Of a DNA stretch of 64,000 nt, positions 42,564 to 52,250 are shown one piece after another. How positions within the stretch are numbered: position 1 is the stretch's first letter; each line of letters begins with the position of its first letter. Below the pieces are notes generated by a model. It worked only from the letters and a program-made list of their open reading frames with translations. It was not told where the DNA came from and did not search any database. Source of the DNA: Paenibacillus ferrarius (GTDB lineage Bacteria > Bacillota > Bacilli > Paenibacillales > NBRC-103111); assembly GCF_002027705.1 (NCBI RefSeq), contig NZ_MBTG01000023.1, positions 1 to 64,000 of the forward strand. The letters are read 5' to 3'. A program made the translations under genes and the position numbers.

Positions 42564-42933
42564 ATCGCGCCTCCAAGTCCATAACATTCACTTCACAATA
42601 GCTGCTTTTATCTTACTAGATTTTGTTGTCCGTTTCCATTCATTCAGGCCTGCTGCCAGGGCGGAGAATGCGCGCATAGCTCATAGCTCTAGCGAATGTA
42701 GTGACTGTAGCAGCTTGTTAAGACGATGTATGAGTATTAGAGGACAGAGGACAGTTTAAGTGGCATTCGAGTAAATGAGGGCGACTTGTACAAGGCTGTT
42801 TCTCAGCCTTTCAGCTTCGATCTGCCGCTCTGCGAGACGTCAGCACCGCTCTAGAGCCCTCCTTCGCCGCCTACGCGACGAACGAGCGCAAACTTGGACT
42901 CGCCCCCGCTCGTCCAAGCCCGCGACAAAAAAT
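42564..42933. other. Intergenic region between oxidoreductase and galT
   Basis: About 370 bp without a supportable gene. The part from 42780 on is GC-rich and carries several open frames on both strands, but none has a ribosome binding site or recognisable product. The upstream 42588-42770 is AT-richer and would hold the oxidoreductase promoter. Confidence 0.5.
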
Positions 42934-42955
42934 CCCCAGTCGCCAATGACTGGGG
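42934..42955 (-). terminator. Terminator of the gal operon
   Basis: CCCCAGTC (42934-42941) pairs with GACTGGGG (42948-42955). On the minus strand six T residues follow. It begins 8 bp beyond the galT stop. Confidence 0.9.
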
Positions 42956-42962
42956 AGTACTA

Positions 42963-44543
42963 TTACTGCTGCGCAAAGCCCGCCGCAGCCAAAAACCGTC
43001 CAAAAGCCGCTTGCCCGGCTTCATCTCGCTTGAAGACGCCTGCGTCCAGCAGGACGTCCATGAACTTGCTGCCGACCTCGGCCTGCAGCAGCGCATTTGC
43101 TTCGGCCTGCGTCAGCGAAGCTCCTTGCTTCGCGAGCAGCAGCGCTTCGATCCATCCCGCATGCTTATGCAGCGGGTGGCCGGCTTCGCTCTGGATCTCG
43201 CGGCCGAACTCGGCTTCGCCGGTGAGAATCTGCGCGATATCCGCGAGCTCCTCTTGCAGGCGGCCTGGCAGCACGGCCAGCCCCATAACCTCAATCAAGC
43301 CGATGTTCTCCTTCTTGATGTGGTGCAAGTGCTCGTGCGGATGGAAAATCCCATCCGGATGCTCTTGGCTGGTGCGGTTGTTCCGCAGCACCAGGTCAAG
43401 CTCGTACTCGCCCCGCGCATTATTGCGGGCGATCGGAGTGATCGTGTTATGCGGGGTCCGCTGTCCGTCCTTCTCACTGAAAGCGAGGACGTCCGCTTCC
43501 GCATCACTGTAGGCGAGCCAGTCTTCGAGCAGCTTGCTGGCCAGCTTGTACAGCTGCTGCTTGCTGTGGCTGCTGAGGCGAAGGACTGACATCGGCCACT
43601 TGACGATGGCGGCTTTCACGCCTTCAAAATCCGCATGTGAGAAGGCTTTCTCACTTATCGCTTTTTCCATCGGGAACTGGTGACGCCCGCCTTGAAAATG
43701 ATCGTGGTTCAGAATAGAACCACCAACAATCGGCAGGTCGGCATTGGACCCGATGAAGTAGTGAGGGAACTGTTCGATGAAATCCAGCAAACGGTAGAAC
43801 GTATTCGCTGTTGTTTTCATCGGAATGTGCTTTTCATGGAAAATAATGCTGTGCTCGTTATAGTATACATAAGGGGAGTACTGAAGATACCATTTCTCCC
43901 CATCAAGCTCCAGCGGAATCACGCGTAAGTTCTGACGCGCCGGATGGTTCACACGACCTGCATAACCTAAGTTGTCTACGCACAGAAGACATAGCGGGTA
44001 GCTGCTTTGCGGCAGCGTTTTGAGAAGAGCAATTTCTTTCGGATCTTTTTCCGGTCTGGAGAGGTTGATCGTAATCTCCAGATTGCCGTAAGGCGTTTCG
44101 GCTAGCCAATATTCATTCTTTTGAATACGATCCATCCGAATGTAATTGGAATCAATGGACTGCTTGTAGAAATAGTTCGTTGCCGCTTCAATGCTGGCAG
44201 ATTTAGCAGTGTACCTGAAGTGATGAACGACCTCTGATGGACGGGGCATCACCAGCCCCATAATGCGAGCATCCAATAAATCACGGTACGTTGTCGTATT
44301 CTCTTCCAAAAGCCCGATTGCAAAGGCGTCATCCAGCAGCTCTTCCAGCAGCGCAACGGGACTGCTCAATGTCTCTGTTGGCACTCCTCCTTGATAAGGC
44401 TCAGCAAGCCCGAATAAATCCAATAAAGCATTGCGTGATGTATAGACATCAAGCTGCTCAATAAGTCCATTTTGCTGGGCGAACTGCAAAAGTCTTTCTA
44501 TGGTTAATGCGGTATGTTGTACAGCTTCAACTGTTCGTTCCAT
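42963..44543 (-). CDS. galT: Galactose-1-phosphate uridylyltransferase, class II
   Basis: A 526-residue enzyme of the Gram-positive class II GalT family, about 170 residues longer than the class I enzyme of Escherichia coli. It exchanges UMP between UDP-glucose and galactose-1-phosphate in the Leloir pathway. The active-site histidines are in ILNHDHFQGGRHQFPME, and the segment FHPHEHLHHIKKENIGLIEV contributes another His-rich site. ATG 44543 has GGAG nine nt upstream. It is last in galK-galE-galT. The 3' third (42963-43560) is noticeably GC-richer than the 5' part of the same gene. Confidence 0.93.
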   Translation of the reverse strand: MERTVEAVQHTALTIERLLQFAQQNGLIEQLDVYTSRNALLDLFGLAEPYQGGVPTETLSSPVALLEELLDDAFAIGLLEENTTTYRDLLDARIMGLVMPRPSEVVHHFRYTAKSASIEAATNYFYKQSIDSNYIRMDRIQKNEYWLAETPYGNLEITINLSRPEKDPKEIALLKTLPQSSYPLCLLCVDNLGYAGRVNHPARQNLRVIPLELDGEKWYLQYSPYVYYNEHSIIFHEKHIPMKTTANTFYRLLDFIEQFPHYFIGSNADLPIVGGSILNHDHFQGGRHQFPMEKAISEKAFSHADFEGVKAAIVKWPMSVLRLSSHSKQQLYKLASKLLEDWLAYSDAEADVLAFSEKDGQRTPHNTITPIARNNARGEYELDLVLRNNRTSQEHPDGIFHPHEHLHHIKKENIGLIEVMGLAVLPGRLQEELADIAQILTGEAEFGREIQSEAGHPLHKHAGWIEALLLAKQGASLTQAEANALLQAEVGSKFMDVLLDAGVFKRDEAGQAAFGRFLAAAGFAQQ

Positions 44544-44628
44544 GTGCCATGCTCCTCTCCGCAAAACAAGGCTTAGCTAGCCACTTATCTGTTCTTGTCG
44601 CTCTAGCCTATATCCGTTCTGCTCTACT

Positions 44629-45615
44629 TTATGCTTCGTAACCGCTAGGGTTATTCTGGTGCCAGTTCCATGCGCTCTCAATGATTGCTTCCAAGGAATC
44701 ACGCGTTGGTTTCCAGCCAAGCTCAGCTCTCGCTCGGTCTGAAGAAGCGATAAGCGTTGCCGGATCACCGGATCTGCGAGGCTCGATGACCGCAGGAATC
44801 GCATGACCCGTTACTTTGCGGGCAATGTCGATCACTTCTTTAACTGAGAAGCCTGTGCCATTCCCTAGGTTATAGATGTTGCTTTCCGCACCGCCACGCA
44901 GCTTCTCAACAGCAAGCACATGCGCGCTAGCCAAGTCGCTAACATGGATGTAATCACGCACGCACGTGCCGTCAGCCGTAGCATAATCTTCTCCGAAGAT
45001 GGAGATATGCGCTCTTTGGCCAAGAGCTACTTGCAGAATGATCGGAATCAGATGTGTCTCCGGGCTATGATCTTCTCCAATTTTGCCGCCAGCATGTGCA
45101 CCGGCTGCATTGAAGTAGCGAAGCGATACATATTTGATGCCATGGGCCACGTCGAACCATTTCATCATTTTTTCCATAGCCAGCTTCGTTTCGCCGTACG
45201 TATTCGTTGGCAATGTGCGATCGCTTTCTAGGATCGGAATATTTTCAGGCTCGCCATACGTAGCTGCTGTAGAGGAGAAGACGATTCGCTTCACACCGTA
45301 TTGCGTCATTTTTTCAAGCAAACACAATGTTCCATATACGTTATTATGATAATATTTGGCAGGATTCGTCATGCTTTCGCCAACTAAAGAATTCGCTGCA
45401 AAATGGATAATGGCATCAATCTTATTTTCTGTAAATACAGTATCCAGAAATTCACTGTCACGCAGATCACCCACGTACAGTTTGCCACCCAACACGGCAT
45501 TTCTATGCCCTTGCTGCAAATTATCGACGATAACTACTTCTTCCCCTTTGACCAAAAGTTCAGCCACCGCATGAGATCCAATATAACCGGCTCCACCTGT
45601 TACTAGAATAGCCAT
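44629..45615 (-). CDS. galE: UDP-glucose 4-epimerase
   Basis: A 328-residue short-chain dehydrogenase-type epimerase that interconverts UDP-galactose and UDP-glucose. NAD-binding GGAGYIG is at residues 7-13, VDNLQQGH after the second strand, the Ser/Thr of SSTAATYG near 115, and the catalytic Tyr140 and Lys144 in YGETK. It starts at the base next to the galK stop codon, with GGAGGCG overlapping the end of galK, so it is tightly coupled. A gap of about 85 bp separates it from galT. Confidence 0.96.
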   Translation of the reverse strand: MAILVTGGAGYIGSHAVAELLVKGEEVVIVDNLQQGHRNAVLGGKLYVGDLRDSEFLDTVFTENKIDAIIHFAANSLVGESMTNPAKYYHNNVYGTLCLLEKMTQYGVKRIVFSSTAATYGEPENIPILESDRTLPTNTYGETKLAMEKMMKWFDVAHGIKYVSLRYFNAAGAHAGGKIGEDHSPETHLIPIILQVALGQRAHISIFGEDYATADGTCVRDYIHVSDLASAHVLAVEKLRGGAESNIYNLGNGTGFSVKEVIDIARKVTGHAIPAVIEPRRSGDPATLIASSDRARAELGWKPTRDSLEAIIESAWNWHQNNPSGYEA

Positions 45616-46797
45616 CTACAACGCCTCCCCGACTTGCTCAACACCATTGCCGATATCGCACACGTAGAAGCTAGGTGTCAGGCCTGTTATTTCTGTATAT
45701 TCATTACCCACTTGATCGATAAAGGTTTGAACACTGTCTTCATGAACTAAGGAAACTGTGCATCCGCCGAAGCCTGCGCCTGTCATCCGCGCGCCAAGCA
45801 CACCGGGAACTTTGAGCGCCGCGGCAACCATGGTATCCAGCTCCAGACCTGTTACTTCATAGAGATCACGCAAGGAATCATGAGAACCAATCATCAGCTT
45901 GCCAAAAGATTCAAGGTCGTTCGCTTCCAGCACCTCGATCGATTTAAGAACACGGTCAATTTCTTCTACAACATGCTGCGCTCTGCGACGAACTGTTTCG
46001 TCCGGAATCAAGTGCTTGAACTCATTGAATTGAGCTAGATTCAATTGTCCCAGCAGCGTGATGGAAGGGAATTGCTTCTGCAGATAAGTTACGGCCTGCT
46101 CGCATTGGCTGCGTCTCTCATTATAAGCGGAGTCTACGAGACCCCTGCGTTTGTTCGTATTCCCGATAACCAGCTTATAGCTGCCGCTTTGGAAAGGAAC
46201 ATGGCGATATTCGAGTGTGTCACACATCAACAGAATCGCATGATCCTTCTTGCCATTGGCTACAGCGAATTGATCCATGATGCCGCAGTTGACGCCAACG
46301 AACTGATTCTCTGTTTTCTGTGCGAGCAGGGCAATTTTCACCGTGTCGATAGGATATTTCTCAAGCGTAAGCAAGCTGAATGCTGTGACAACTTCAATTG
46401 AAGCCGATGAGGAAAGCCCTGCGCCATTCGGAATTTCACCGTGGAACAGAAGATCGTACCCTTGAGTAACTGGGAAGCCCTCTTTGGCCAAATGAACGAA
46501 GATGCCTTTTGGATAGTTGATCCAATCATCCTCTTCTTGGTAAGACAAGTCATCTATGGAAATTTGTTTGCGAAGTGCCAAGTTGGTCGATGCAAACCCA
46601 ATAACACGATCTTGTCTTGGACGAATAATCAGCGTTGTTCCGAAGGTTAAAGCTGCCGGAAAAACATAGCCGCCATTATAATCCGTATGCTCACCGATCA
46701 AATTCACCCGTCCTGGTGCATGAAAAGCTGAAATTGCCGCTGCCGAATTCCCGTAAATTTCAATAAACGTGTCTTTTAAAGCTTGCAGATCTGCCAT
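45616..46797 (-). CDS. galK: Galactokinase
   Basis: A 393-residue GHMP-family kinase that phosphorylates galactose at C1. The galactokinase signature GRVNLIGEHTDYNGG is at 29-43, the ATP loop is in NGAGLSSSASIEV, and the third GHMP motif is in GARMTGAGFGGC. ATG 46797 has AGGCGG nine nt upstream; reading continues 5' for 26 codons without a start site. It heads the gal operon, and its promoter region contains two short inverted repeats shared with the divergent AraC-type regulator. Confidence 0.96.
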   Translation of the reverse strand: MADLQALKDTFIEIYGNSAAAISAFHAPGRVNLIGEHTDYNGGYVFPAALTFGTTLIIRPRQDRVIGFASTNLALRKQISIDDLSYQEEDDWINYPKGIFVHLAKEGFPVTQGYDLLFHGEIPNGAGLSSSASIEVVTAFSLLTLEKYPIDTVKIALLAQKTENQFVGVNCGIMDQFAVANGKKDHAILLMCDTLEYRHVPFQSGSYKLVIGNTNKRRGLVDSAYNERRSQCEQAVTYLQKQFPSITLLGQLNLAQFNEFKHLIPDETVRRRAQHVVEEIDRVLKSIEVLEANDLESFGKLMIGSHDSLRDLYEVTGLELDTMVAAALKVPGVLGARMTGAGFGGCTVSLVHEDSVQTFIDQVGNEYTEITGLTPSFYVCDIGNGVEQVGEAL

Positions 46798-46899
46798 GAT
46801 TGGCACCGCCTTTAAATTTATTGGAATGAAGAAGAAAAGTAACTTTGTAACCTCAGTATACGAGAAGAACCTCATATTGACTATGGAGGCATGTTATTT

Positions 46900-46917
46900 T
46901 CACATGGAAAAATGTGA
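46900..46917. promoter_or_regulatory. Inverted repeat in the gal/araC divergent region
   Basis: TCACAT (46900-46905) and ATGTGA (46912-46917) with a 6-nt spacer. TGTGA-like arms invite comparison with a CRP site, but the spacing and host make that unlikely. A candidate operator, not a proven one. Confidence 0.35.
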
Positions 46918-46931
46918 TTTCTAAATTTCTT

Positions 46932-46960
46932 ATTTGACCTCTTTTATGGTAAAGTCAAAT
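46932..46960. promoter_or_regulatory. 7-bp inverted repeat upstream of the AraC gene
   Basis: ATTTGAC (46932-46938) and GTCAAAT (46954-46960) flank 15 nt. It lies 36 bp before the AraC-type start and 134 bp from galK, a suitable place for a dimeric AraC-family protein controlling both directions. Confidence 0.45.
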
Positions 46961-46996
46961 CAGACGAAAACCATTGAACGGAGATGTGCAGACGCC

Positions 46997-47854
46997 ATGA
47001 CCAAGCCGGAAAGCTATTACGTCATTTCAAACCCTCTGCCTGCTGAAGCCCATTCCTTAACCGTGCTGTTCGCAGGGGAAAGTCAAACGAAGCCCGAGCA
47101 CCGGTTAGGACCCAAGGTGTATGACTATTATCTGATCCACTATGTGATCTCAGGGAAAGGCGTGTTCTCCTCGCAAGGCGAAGAGTATGCGCTCAGCGCT
47201 GGGGACAGCTTCGTCATCGAGCCTGAGCAGTTGATCAGCTATGTATCAGACGAATCCGATCCATGGCATTATTGCTGGATTGCTTTTACAGGCGAGCAAG
47301 CTGCTGCATTCCTTTCCTCCACAGGCTTAAATCCCTTAGTACCTATTATACACACTATACGGAATCGCCATATTCCTGTCCTATTTCGCCACATCCAACA
47401 AGCGCTGAGGTCCAAAAAATCAAACGCGCAGCTCAAATCGATTGGCTATCTGCACCTTTTGCTCGGTGAATATTGTGAATCCCTATCCGCTTCTACAGCT
47501 GTCGGGTTTATCTCTGAAGCGGAAAGCGACCGCATCGTGCAGCAAGCGATTCATTACTTATCTACCCAATACGCGGAGCCGATCACCATTGAGCTGATGG
47601 CCGAAAGCTTGGGGTACAATCGCGCCTATTTATCTCGCATGTTCAAGCGCCATACCAAAGTAACGCCTGTCACCTTTCTGCTCCAGCTTCGTGTCGATAA
47701 GGCACGACTGCTTCTTCGGGAACGGCTCGAACTCACCATCGAACAAATTGCCTCCTCGGTTGGCTTCTATGATCCCCTCTATTTCTCCAAGCAATTCCGA
47801 CGTTGGTATGGTGTTTCGCCAAGCGAGTACCGCAATCAGATGAAGTCATTATGA
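46997..47854 (+). CDS. AraC-family regulator, probable activator of galKET
   Basis: A 285-residue regulator: an N-terminal cupin-like ligand domain (YDYYLIHYVISGKGVFSSQG, then SAGDSFVIEPEQ) and a C-terminal AraC/XylS double HTH (MAESLGYNRAYLSRMFKRHT, then IASSVGFYDPLYFSKQFRRW). ATG 46997 is supported by a GGAG 13 nt upstream, which is long; earlier in-frame starts have none. Its divergent position to galK suggests it responds to galactose or a galactoside. A perfect 18-bp terminator separates it from the convergent chemoreceptor gene. Confidence 0.9.
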   Translation: MTKPESYYVISNPLPAEAHSLTVLFAGESQTKPEHRLGPKVYDYYLIHYVISGKGVFSSQGEEYALSAGDSFVIEPEQLISYVSDESDPWHYCWIAFTGEQAAAFLSSTGLNPLVPIIHTIRNRHIPVLFRHIQQALRSKKSNAQLKSIGYLHLLLGEYCESLSASTAVGFISEAESDRIVQQAIHYLSTQYAEPITIELMAESLGYNRAYLSRMFKRHTKVTPVTFLLQLRVDKARLLLRERLELTIEQIASSVGFYDPLYFSKQFRRWYGVSPSEYRNQMKSL

Positions 47855-47930
47855 AAAGCTCCCTCATCGCAGACTTCTGGGCACATTACAGCATTGTTGC
47901 TGATCTTGAGCGCAGCATTCACGCGGAACC

Positions 47931-47970
47931 AAAATAAGGTCAACCAGTCATCACTGGTTGACCTTATTTT
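47931..47970. terminator. Perfect 18-bp bidirectional terminator
   Basis: Arms 47931-47948 and 47953-47970 are perfectly complementary around CATC; each end is AAAATAAGG or CCTTATTTT, so a T-run follows in both directions. It serves the AraC-type gene and the chemoreceptor gene. Confidence 0.92.
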
Positions 47971-47981
47971 CCTAGCCTCGC

Positions 47982-50009
47982 CTAGCGAGTTCTGAATCTC
48001 GCCAGCGATTCTTGCAGTTCTTGTGCCATATTGCTTAAATCTTCCGCCGAAGCGGATATTTCCTCCATGGCAGAAAGCTGCTTCTTCGATCCTTCCGAGA
48101 TGCCCTGTCCGTGATCATGAGAGGCTTTGGTCATATGAACAATCTCGTTCATGGATGCCGTGACCTCCTCGGTTCCAGCTGACATTTCCTCTGAAGCCGC
48201 CGACACTTCCTGAATTTGATTGGAAATCTCCTGAAACGCCACGGTAACGCGATTAAAAACTTGACCCGCAGTATCAATCAGCTCTGACCCTTTCCCTACG
48301 TCTATAACACCCTTGTTCATCGCTTGTACGGCTCTCATCGTCGATGTCTGTACCTCACGAATCAGCGTAGAGATATGGGCAGCTGAGGAAGAGGACTGTT
48401 CTGCCAGTTTCTTGACCTCATTCGCCACCACCGCGAACCCTCGTCCTTGTTCGCCCGCTCGTGCTGCTTCAATCGAAGCATTCAGTGAAAGGAGCTGCGT
48501 TTGGCTGGTGATTTCGCTGATCACCGATACAATTTCTCCGATTTTGTGCGAATACTGCTCCAGATCCCTCAGATCTGCTGCTGATTTCCCTACCGATTCA
48601 TGAATAAATTTCATCTGCTGGACTGCCTGCTGGATGGCCTCACGTCCTTGTTGCACTTCTTGCAGAGAAGTCTGCGAGGCTTCCGTCACCACAGAGGAAG
48701 ATTCTGCAATACGCTGTACGCCCATTGCCATTTCCCCCATCGCCGTGGACGTTTGCTCCGCTCCTTGCAGTTGCCCTTTAGTTGCGTTGAACACTTCGTG
48801 GATAGACTCCGCAATGCGATTAGAGATCCCTACTGATTCAGCAGCAGCAGCTGTCAGCTCTTCCGATGAAGCCCCTAACTGCTCCGCAGTATAGCTGGCT
48901 TTGCCCACAATATCTCCGAAAGAATCCAGCATCTGATTCATGTTACCGGCAAGCTGGCCTAGTTCATCACTTCGATGGATGGCAAGTCTTGGCGTTAAGT
49001 CTCCTTGTGCCATCTTCTTAACAGCTTCCGTTATCGCAAGAATCGGTTTAGTGATGGAGTTGGAGACTACTAAGGCGATAGCCGCTACGAGAATAGTAGT
49101 AAGGACTGCCAGCCAGATGGATACTTGATTCGCCGTTTTCACAGAGCCGTAGACTTCGGAATTGACCATATTTGCAACCAACTTCCAACCAGTCGAAGGA
49201 ATCGTTTCAAAGGTGAGCTCTTTGGCGACCCCATCCTCGCCTGTAAAGTTAAATCTGCCGCGCTCTTCTTTCAAGACGGTCTCTTTGAATTGGGCAGCTT
49301 CCTTTGACGTAAACACGCTATCCATGTTCTTCCCTATCTTATCTGTATCTGGGTGCGTTAAGAGCGCTCCAGAAGGAGACATCAAATAGCCGTAACCAGA
49401 CTTACCGATCTGAATGGTCTTGGTGTAGACCGCGAGATTATCCGTTGTAATTGGGCTGAATACCCCGCCGATATAATTTTGCTTATCATCCAGCAGCGGG
49501 ACAAATATTACGACAATATGATTTCCGGTGGATTTGCTAACGAGCAAATCCGAGCTGACCGTTTTTTTGGTTTGCCTCGCTTGCTTGATGTAGTCGCGGT
49601 CGGCTACAGGAATTTTTTGTCCTGCTGTTGTTAATGCAATATCGTCTTTGTTTACATATATATACTGCTCAACGTCCTTATTGGCTAGTTCAAATTTTTT
49701 AAGCGTCTTTATGATTTCTTGCTCATTCCCGCTTTTGATCTCATCAAATTTAAGTATTTCATTCAGAATCGAGATTTGGCGTTGGATCGAATAGTCAATG
49801 GCCGTTGCATCTGCTTTGAGAACGCTTTCTTCTTTGGAGTGGACTTCATCTGTAACGACATTTTTCAAATAGTAGGAAGAAAAGATTGTACTAAATAGCA
49901 TCGGAACTAACGCGATAATAAGAAAGATGACTGTCATTCTAGCTTTGAAAGACTTCAACGAAACGGATCTTGCCCATCCTCTTACAAAAGCCGTTTTCTG
50001 TAAACTCAT
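47982..50009 (-). CDS. Methyl-accepting chemotaxis protein
   Basis: A 675-residue membrane chemoreceptor. A transmembrane segment near residues 28-50, a large extracellular double-Cache-like domain (GGVFSPITTDNLAVYTKTIQ, then GYGYLMSPSGALLTHPD) and a second segment near 300-320 lead into HAMP. The signalling hairpin carries the universal tip (GEQGRGFAVVANEVKKLAEQ). Ligands of such Cache domains are often amino acids or organic acids, not identified here. ATG 50009 has GGTGG eight nt upstream; a GTG four codons earlier lies within that site. A monocistronic unit. Confidence 0.95.
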   Translation of the reverse strand: MSLQKTAFVRGWARSVSLKSFKARMTVIFLIIALVPMLFSTIFSSYYLKNVVTDEVHSKEESVLKADATAIDYSIQRQISILNEILKFDEIKSGNEQEIIKTLKKFELANKDVEQYIYVNKDDIALTTAGQKIPVADRDYIKQARQTKKTVSSDLLVSKSTGNHIVVIFVPLLDDKQNYIGGVFSPITTDNLAVYTKTIQIGKSGYGYLMSPSGALLTHPDTDKIGKNMDSVFTSKEAAQFKETVLKEERGRFNFTGEDGVAKELTFETIPSTGWKLVANMVNSEVYGSVKTANQVSIWLAVLTTILVAAIALVVSNSITKPILAITEAVKKMAQGDLTPRLAIHRSDELGQLAGNMNQMLDSFGDIVGKASYTAEQLGASSEELTAAAAESVGISNRIAESIHEVFNATKGQLQGAEQTSTAMGEMAMGVQRIAESSSVVTEASQTSLQEVQQGREAIQQAVQQMKFIHESVGKSAADLRDLEQYSHKIGEIVSVISEITSQTQLLSLNASIEAARAGEQGRGFAVVANEVKKLAEQSSSSAAHISTLIREVQTSTMRAVQAMNKGVIDVGKGSELIDTAGQVFNRVTVAFQEISNQIQEVSAASEEMSAGTEEVTASMNEIVHMTKASHDHGQGISEGSKKQLSAMEEISASAEDLSNMAQELQESLARFRTR

Positions 50010-50142
50010 TAACTTTTCCACCCCTTCACATTGATATCTTTTCCCTTAGAAATTCTTATTAATTTCGACAAATTCCTGCAAAATACGATATTAACAAATA
50101 AGATCACAGCTAGGTTCGCTACGGACGATGCTGAAACACAAA

Positions 50143-50175
50143 AACACCTCCAAGGTTACATCCCTTGAAGGTGTT
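50143..50175 (-). terminator. Terminator of the nucleoside transporter operon
   Basis: AACACCT-x-CAAGG (50143-50155) pairs with CCTTG-x-AGGTGTT (50163-50175); on the minus strand TTTTG follows. It lies 11 bp after the last permease gene. Confidence 0.85.
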
Positions 50176-50185
50176 CTTAGCTAAA

Positions 50186-51169
50186 TTATCTTTTACCTGG
50201 ATCGTACGGCTCACCAAGCGCCGATGGCGCTTTGGCCCGTCCTACCGCGCCCGCCAAGACCAGAATCGTCAAGACGTAAGGCAGCATGTAGAGAAATTCC
50301 TGAGGAATGTCTTTGGAGAAGTCGAACAACCGCATGAAGTTGTTGAGCGCTTGCGCCATTCCGAAGAAGACAGCCGCGCCCAGCGCACCAACCGGATGCC
50401 ACTTGCCGAAGATCATGGCCGCCATCGCGATGAAGCCTTGGCCTGAGATCGTGTTATGCGAGAAGGCACTGGTCGTAGTCAACGTAATTGTTGCCCCGCC
50501 GAGACCGCCCAGCATCCCGCTAATCAGTACCGCGATATAACGGATTCGTTTCACTTTGATCCCAACGGTATCCGCGGCGCTTGGGTGCTCGCCAACAGAG
50601 CGAAGGCGCAGTCCGAATGGGGTTTTGAACAAGACGTAGTAGGTAACGGCAACGAGAATCAAAGCAATATACGTCGTCGGGTAAGCGTTGAAAAACGCAG
50701 GCCCGATGTAAGGTATTTTAGATAGCAGCGGGATCTCCCATTTGGAAAAAACATCATTTAATGTTTCTGTTTGACCAGCGCCATTGAACAATACTTTCAC
50801 CAGATACAAAGTTACACCTGCTGCCAAAAAGTTAATGACGACACCGCTGATGACTTGGTTTGCTTTGAAGGTAATTGTCGCTACCGCATGAATAAGCGCG
50901 AAAATCAGCGCAAACACCATAGCAGTGAGCAAGCCAATCCACGGGGACCAAATCCCCATATTGGCCTCTTCCGCATAATAGGCGCCTACGGCCGAAGCGA
51001 AAGCACCGGAAACCATGAGACCTTCAATCCCAATATTGACAACCCCGGAACGCTCTGAGAAAATACCGCCCAAAGCTCCGAAGATAAGTGCCGTCGAGTA
51101 GACCAGTGTCGTATTAATAAGTTCACTAGATTTCGAGAAAAACGCGTTAAGCATCGTGAGCAGGTCCAT
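50186..51169 (-). CDS. nupQ: Nucleoside-type ABC permease (NupQ/YufQ-like)
   Basis: A 327-residue BPD_transp_2 permease with about nine hydrophobic segments. IFGALGGIFSERSGVVNIGIEGLM near the N-terminus and IAVLISGMLGGLGGA later are signatures of the permeases that work with BMP-family binding lipoproteins in purine-nucleoside uptake. It starts one base after the preceding permease stop and is the last gene of the operon. Confidence 0.92.
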   Translation of the reverse strand: MDLLTMLNAFFSKSSELINTTLVYSTALIFGALGGIFSERSGVVNIGIEGLMVSGAFASAVGAYYAEEANMGIWSPWIGLLTAMVFALIFALIHAVATITFKANQVISGVVINFLAAGVTLYLVKVLFNGAGQTETLNDVFSKWEIPLLSKIPYIGPAFFNAYPTTYIALILVAVTYYVLFKTPFGLRLRSVGEHPSAADTVGIKVKRIRYIAVLISGMLGGLGGATITLTTTSAFSHNTISGQGFIAMAAMIFGKWHPVGALGAAVFFGMAQALNNFMRLFDFSKDIPQEFLYMLPYVLTILVLAGAVGRAKAPSALGEPYDPGKR

Positions 51170-51170
51170 A

Positions 51171-52250
51171 TTACGAAGCCCTCTCTTTCTTGCGTTTGCT
51201 ATAGAATGGAATCAGTACCCACTTAACGATGCCTTGCGTGGCTACGAAGAATATCACTGAACCGATGACGATACGGATAATTTCCGGCGGCACATCGGCA
51301 CCGAAGCTCATCCCTGCTGAACCGTAGGATAATCCTCCAAACAAAGCAGCCCCCAGGACAATCCCGATCGGATTATTCGCCCCTAATAGAGACACCGCTA
51401 TACCGTCGAACCCATAGCCCGGCGATCCCGCGGCAACGACCTGATAGTGGAAGACACCTAGAACTTCAAACACACCGCCAAGTCCTGCGAAAATCCCGGA
51501 AATGAACATAGCTTTGATAATGTTGCGATTCACATTCATTCCTGCGTATTTGGCGGCATCCAAATTATGGCCGACAGCGCGCAGTTCATAGCCCTGCTTC
51601 GTTTTCCAGAGGATGATGTAGAACACAACTGCGGCAAGCAGCGCAATCACGGTCCCCCAGTGAATTCGCGCATGATTCATCAGATCAGATAACCATGTGA
51701 TGCTCAGGGAAGCTGAGTCCTGAATCATATAGGAACGCTGCTGCTTAGGCTCAAGCAGAAATTGATTGACGATGTAGTTCGAGAAGAACAACGCAATCCA
51801 GTTCAACATGATCGTTGTAATAACTTCGTTCACTCCGCGTTTGGCTTTCAAATAGCCAGCAAGCGCGCCCCAGAGTCCGCCGACAAGCGCGCCGACAATA
51901 ACTGCTAATGGAGCGTGGACGATCCACGGCAGTCCATGTATTTTAACCCCGATAAAGGTAGCGCCCGTCATCCCCATAATAAATTGCCCTTCGGCACCAA
52001 TATTAAACAGGCCTGTCCGGAAAGCAAAGGCAACGGATAATCCCGTTAAAATCAAAGGCGTGATCGCACGAATGGATTCACCGATATCATACGAATTTCC
52101 AAAAATACGGGAAAATAGCGCGGCATACGCAGCAATCGGATTGTAGCCGCCAACCAGCATAACGAGTGCTCCGAATAACAGCCCCAGTATAATCGCCACG
52201 ATTGGATTCACCGCTGATTCACTTGTCAAAATGCGAGCAACCTTATTCAT
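51171..52250 (-). CDS. nupP: Nucleoside-type ABC permease (NupP/YufP-like)
   Basis: A 359-residue BPD_transp_2 permease, partner of the next gene. Features: AYAALFSRIFGNSYDIGESI, LTGLSVAFAFRTGLFNIGAE and IFAGLGGVFEVLGVFHYQV. ATG 52250 overlaps the ATPase stop by 8 bp, with AAAGGAG six nt upstream; longer upstream reading lies inside the ATPase gene and is not used. Confidence 0.92.
   Translation of the reverse strand: MNKVARILTSESAVNPIVAIILGLLFGALVMLVGGYNPIAAYAALFSRIFGNSYDIGESIRAITPLILTGLSVAFAFRTGLFNIGAEGQFIMGMTGATFIGVKIHGLPWIVHAPLAVIVGALVGGLWGALAGYLKAKRGVNEVITTIMLNWIALFFSNYIVNQFLLEPKQQRSYMIQDSASLSITWLSDLMNHARIHWGTVIALLAAVVFYIILWKTKQGYELRAVGHNLDAAKYAGMNVNRNIIKAMFISGIFAGLGGVFEVLGVFHYQVVAAGSPGYGFDGIAVSLLGANNPIGIVLGAALFGGLSYGSAGMSFGADVPPEIIRIVIGSVIFFVATQGIVKWVLIPFYSKRKKERAS

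Noticed and set aside
42780..42930. Open frames on both strands in the GC-rich gap before galT
   Set aside because: No ribosome binding site, no protein-like composition, and they are continuations of antisense frames over galT.
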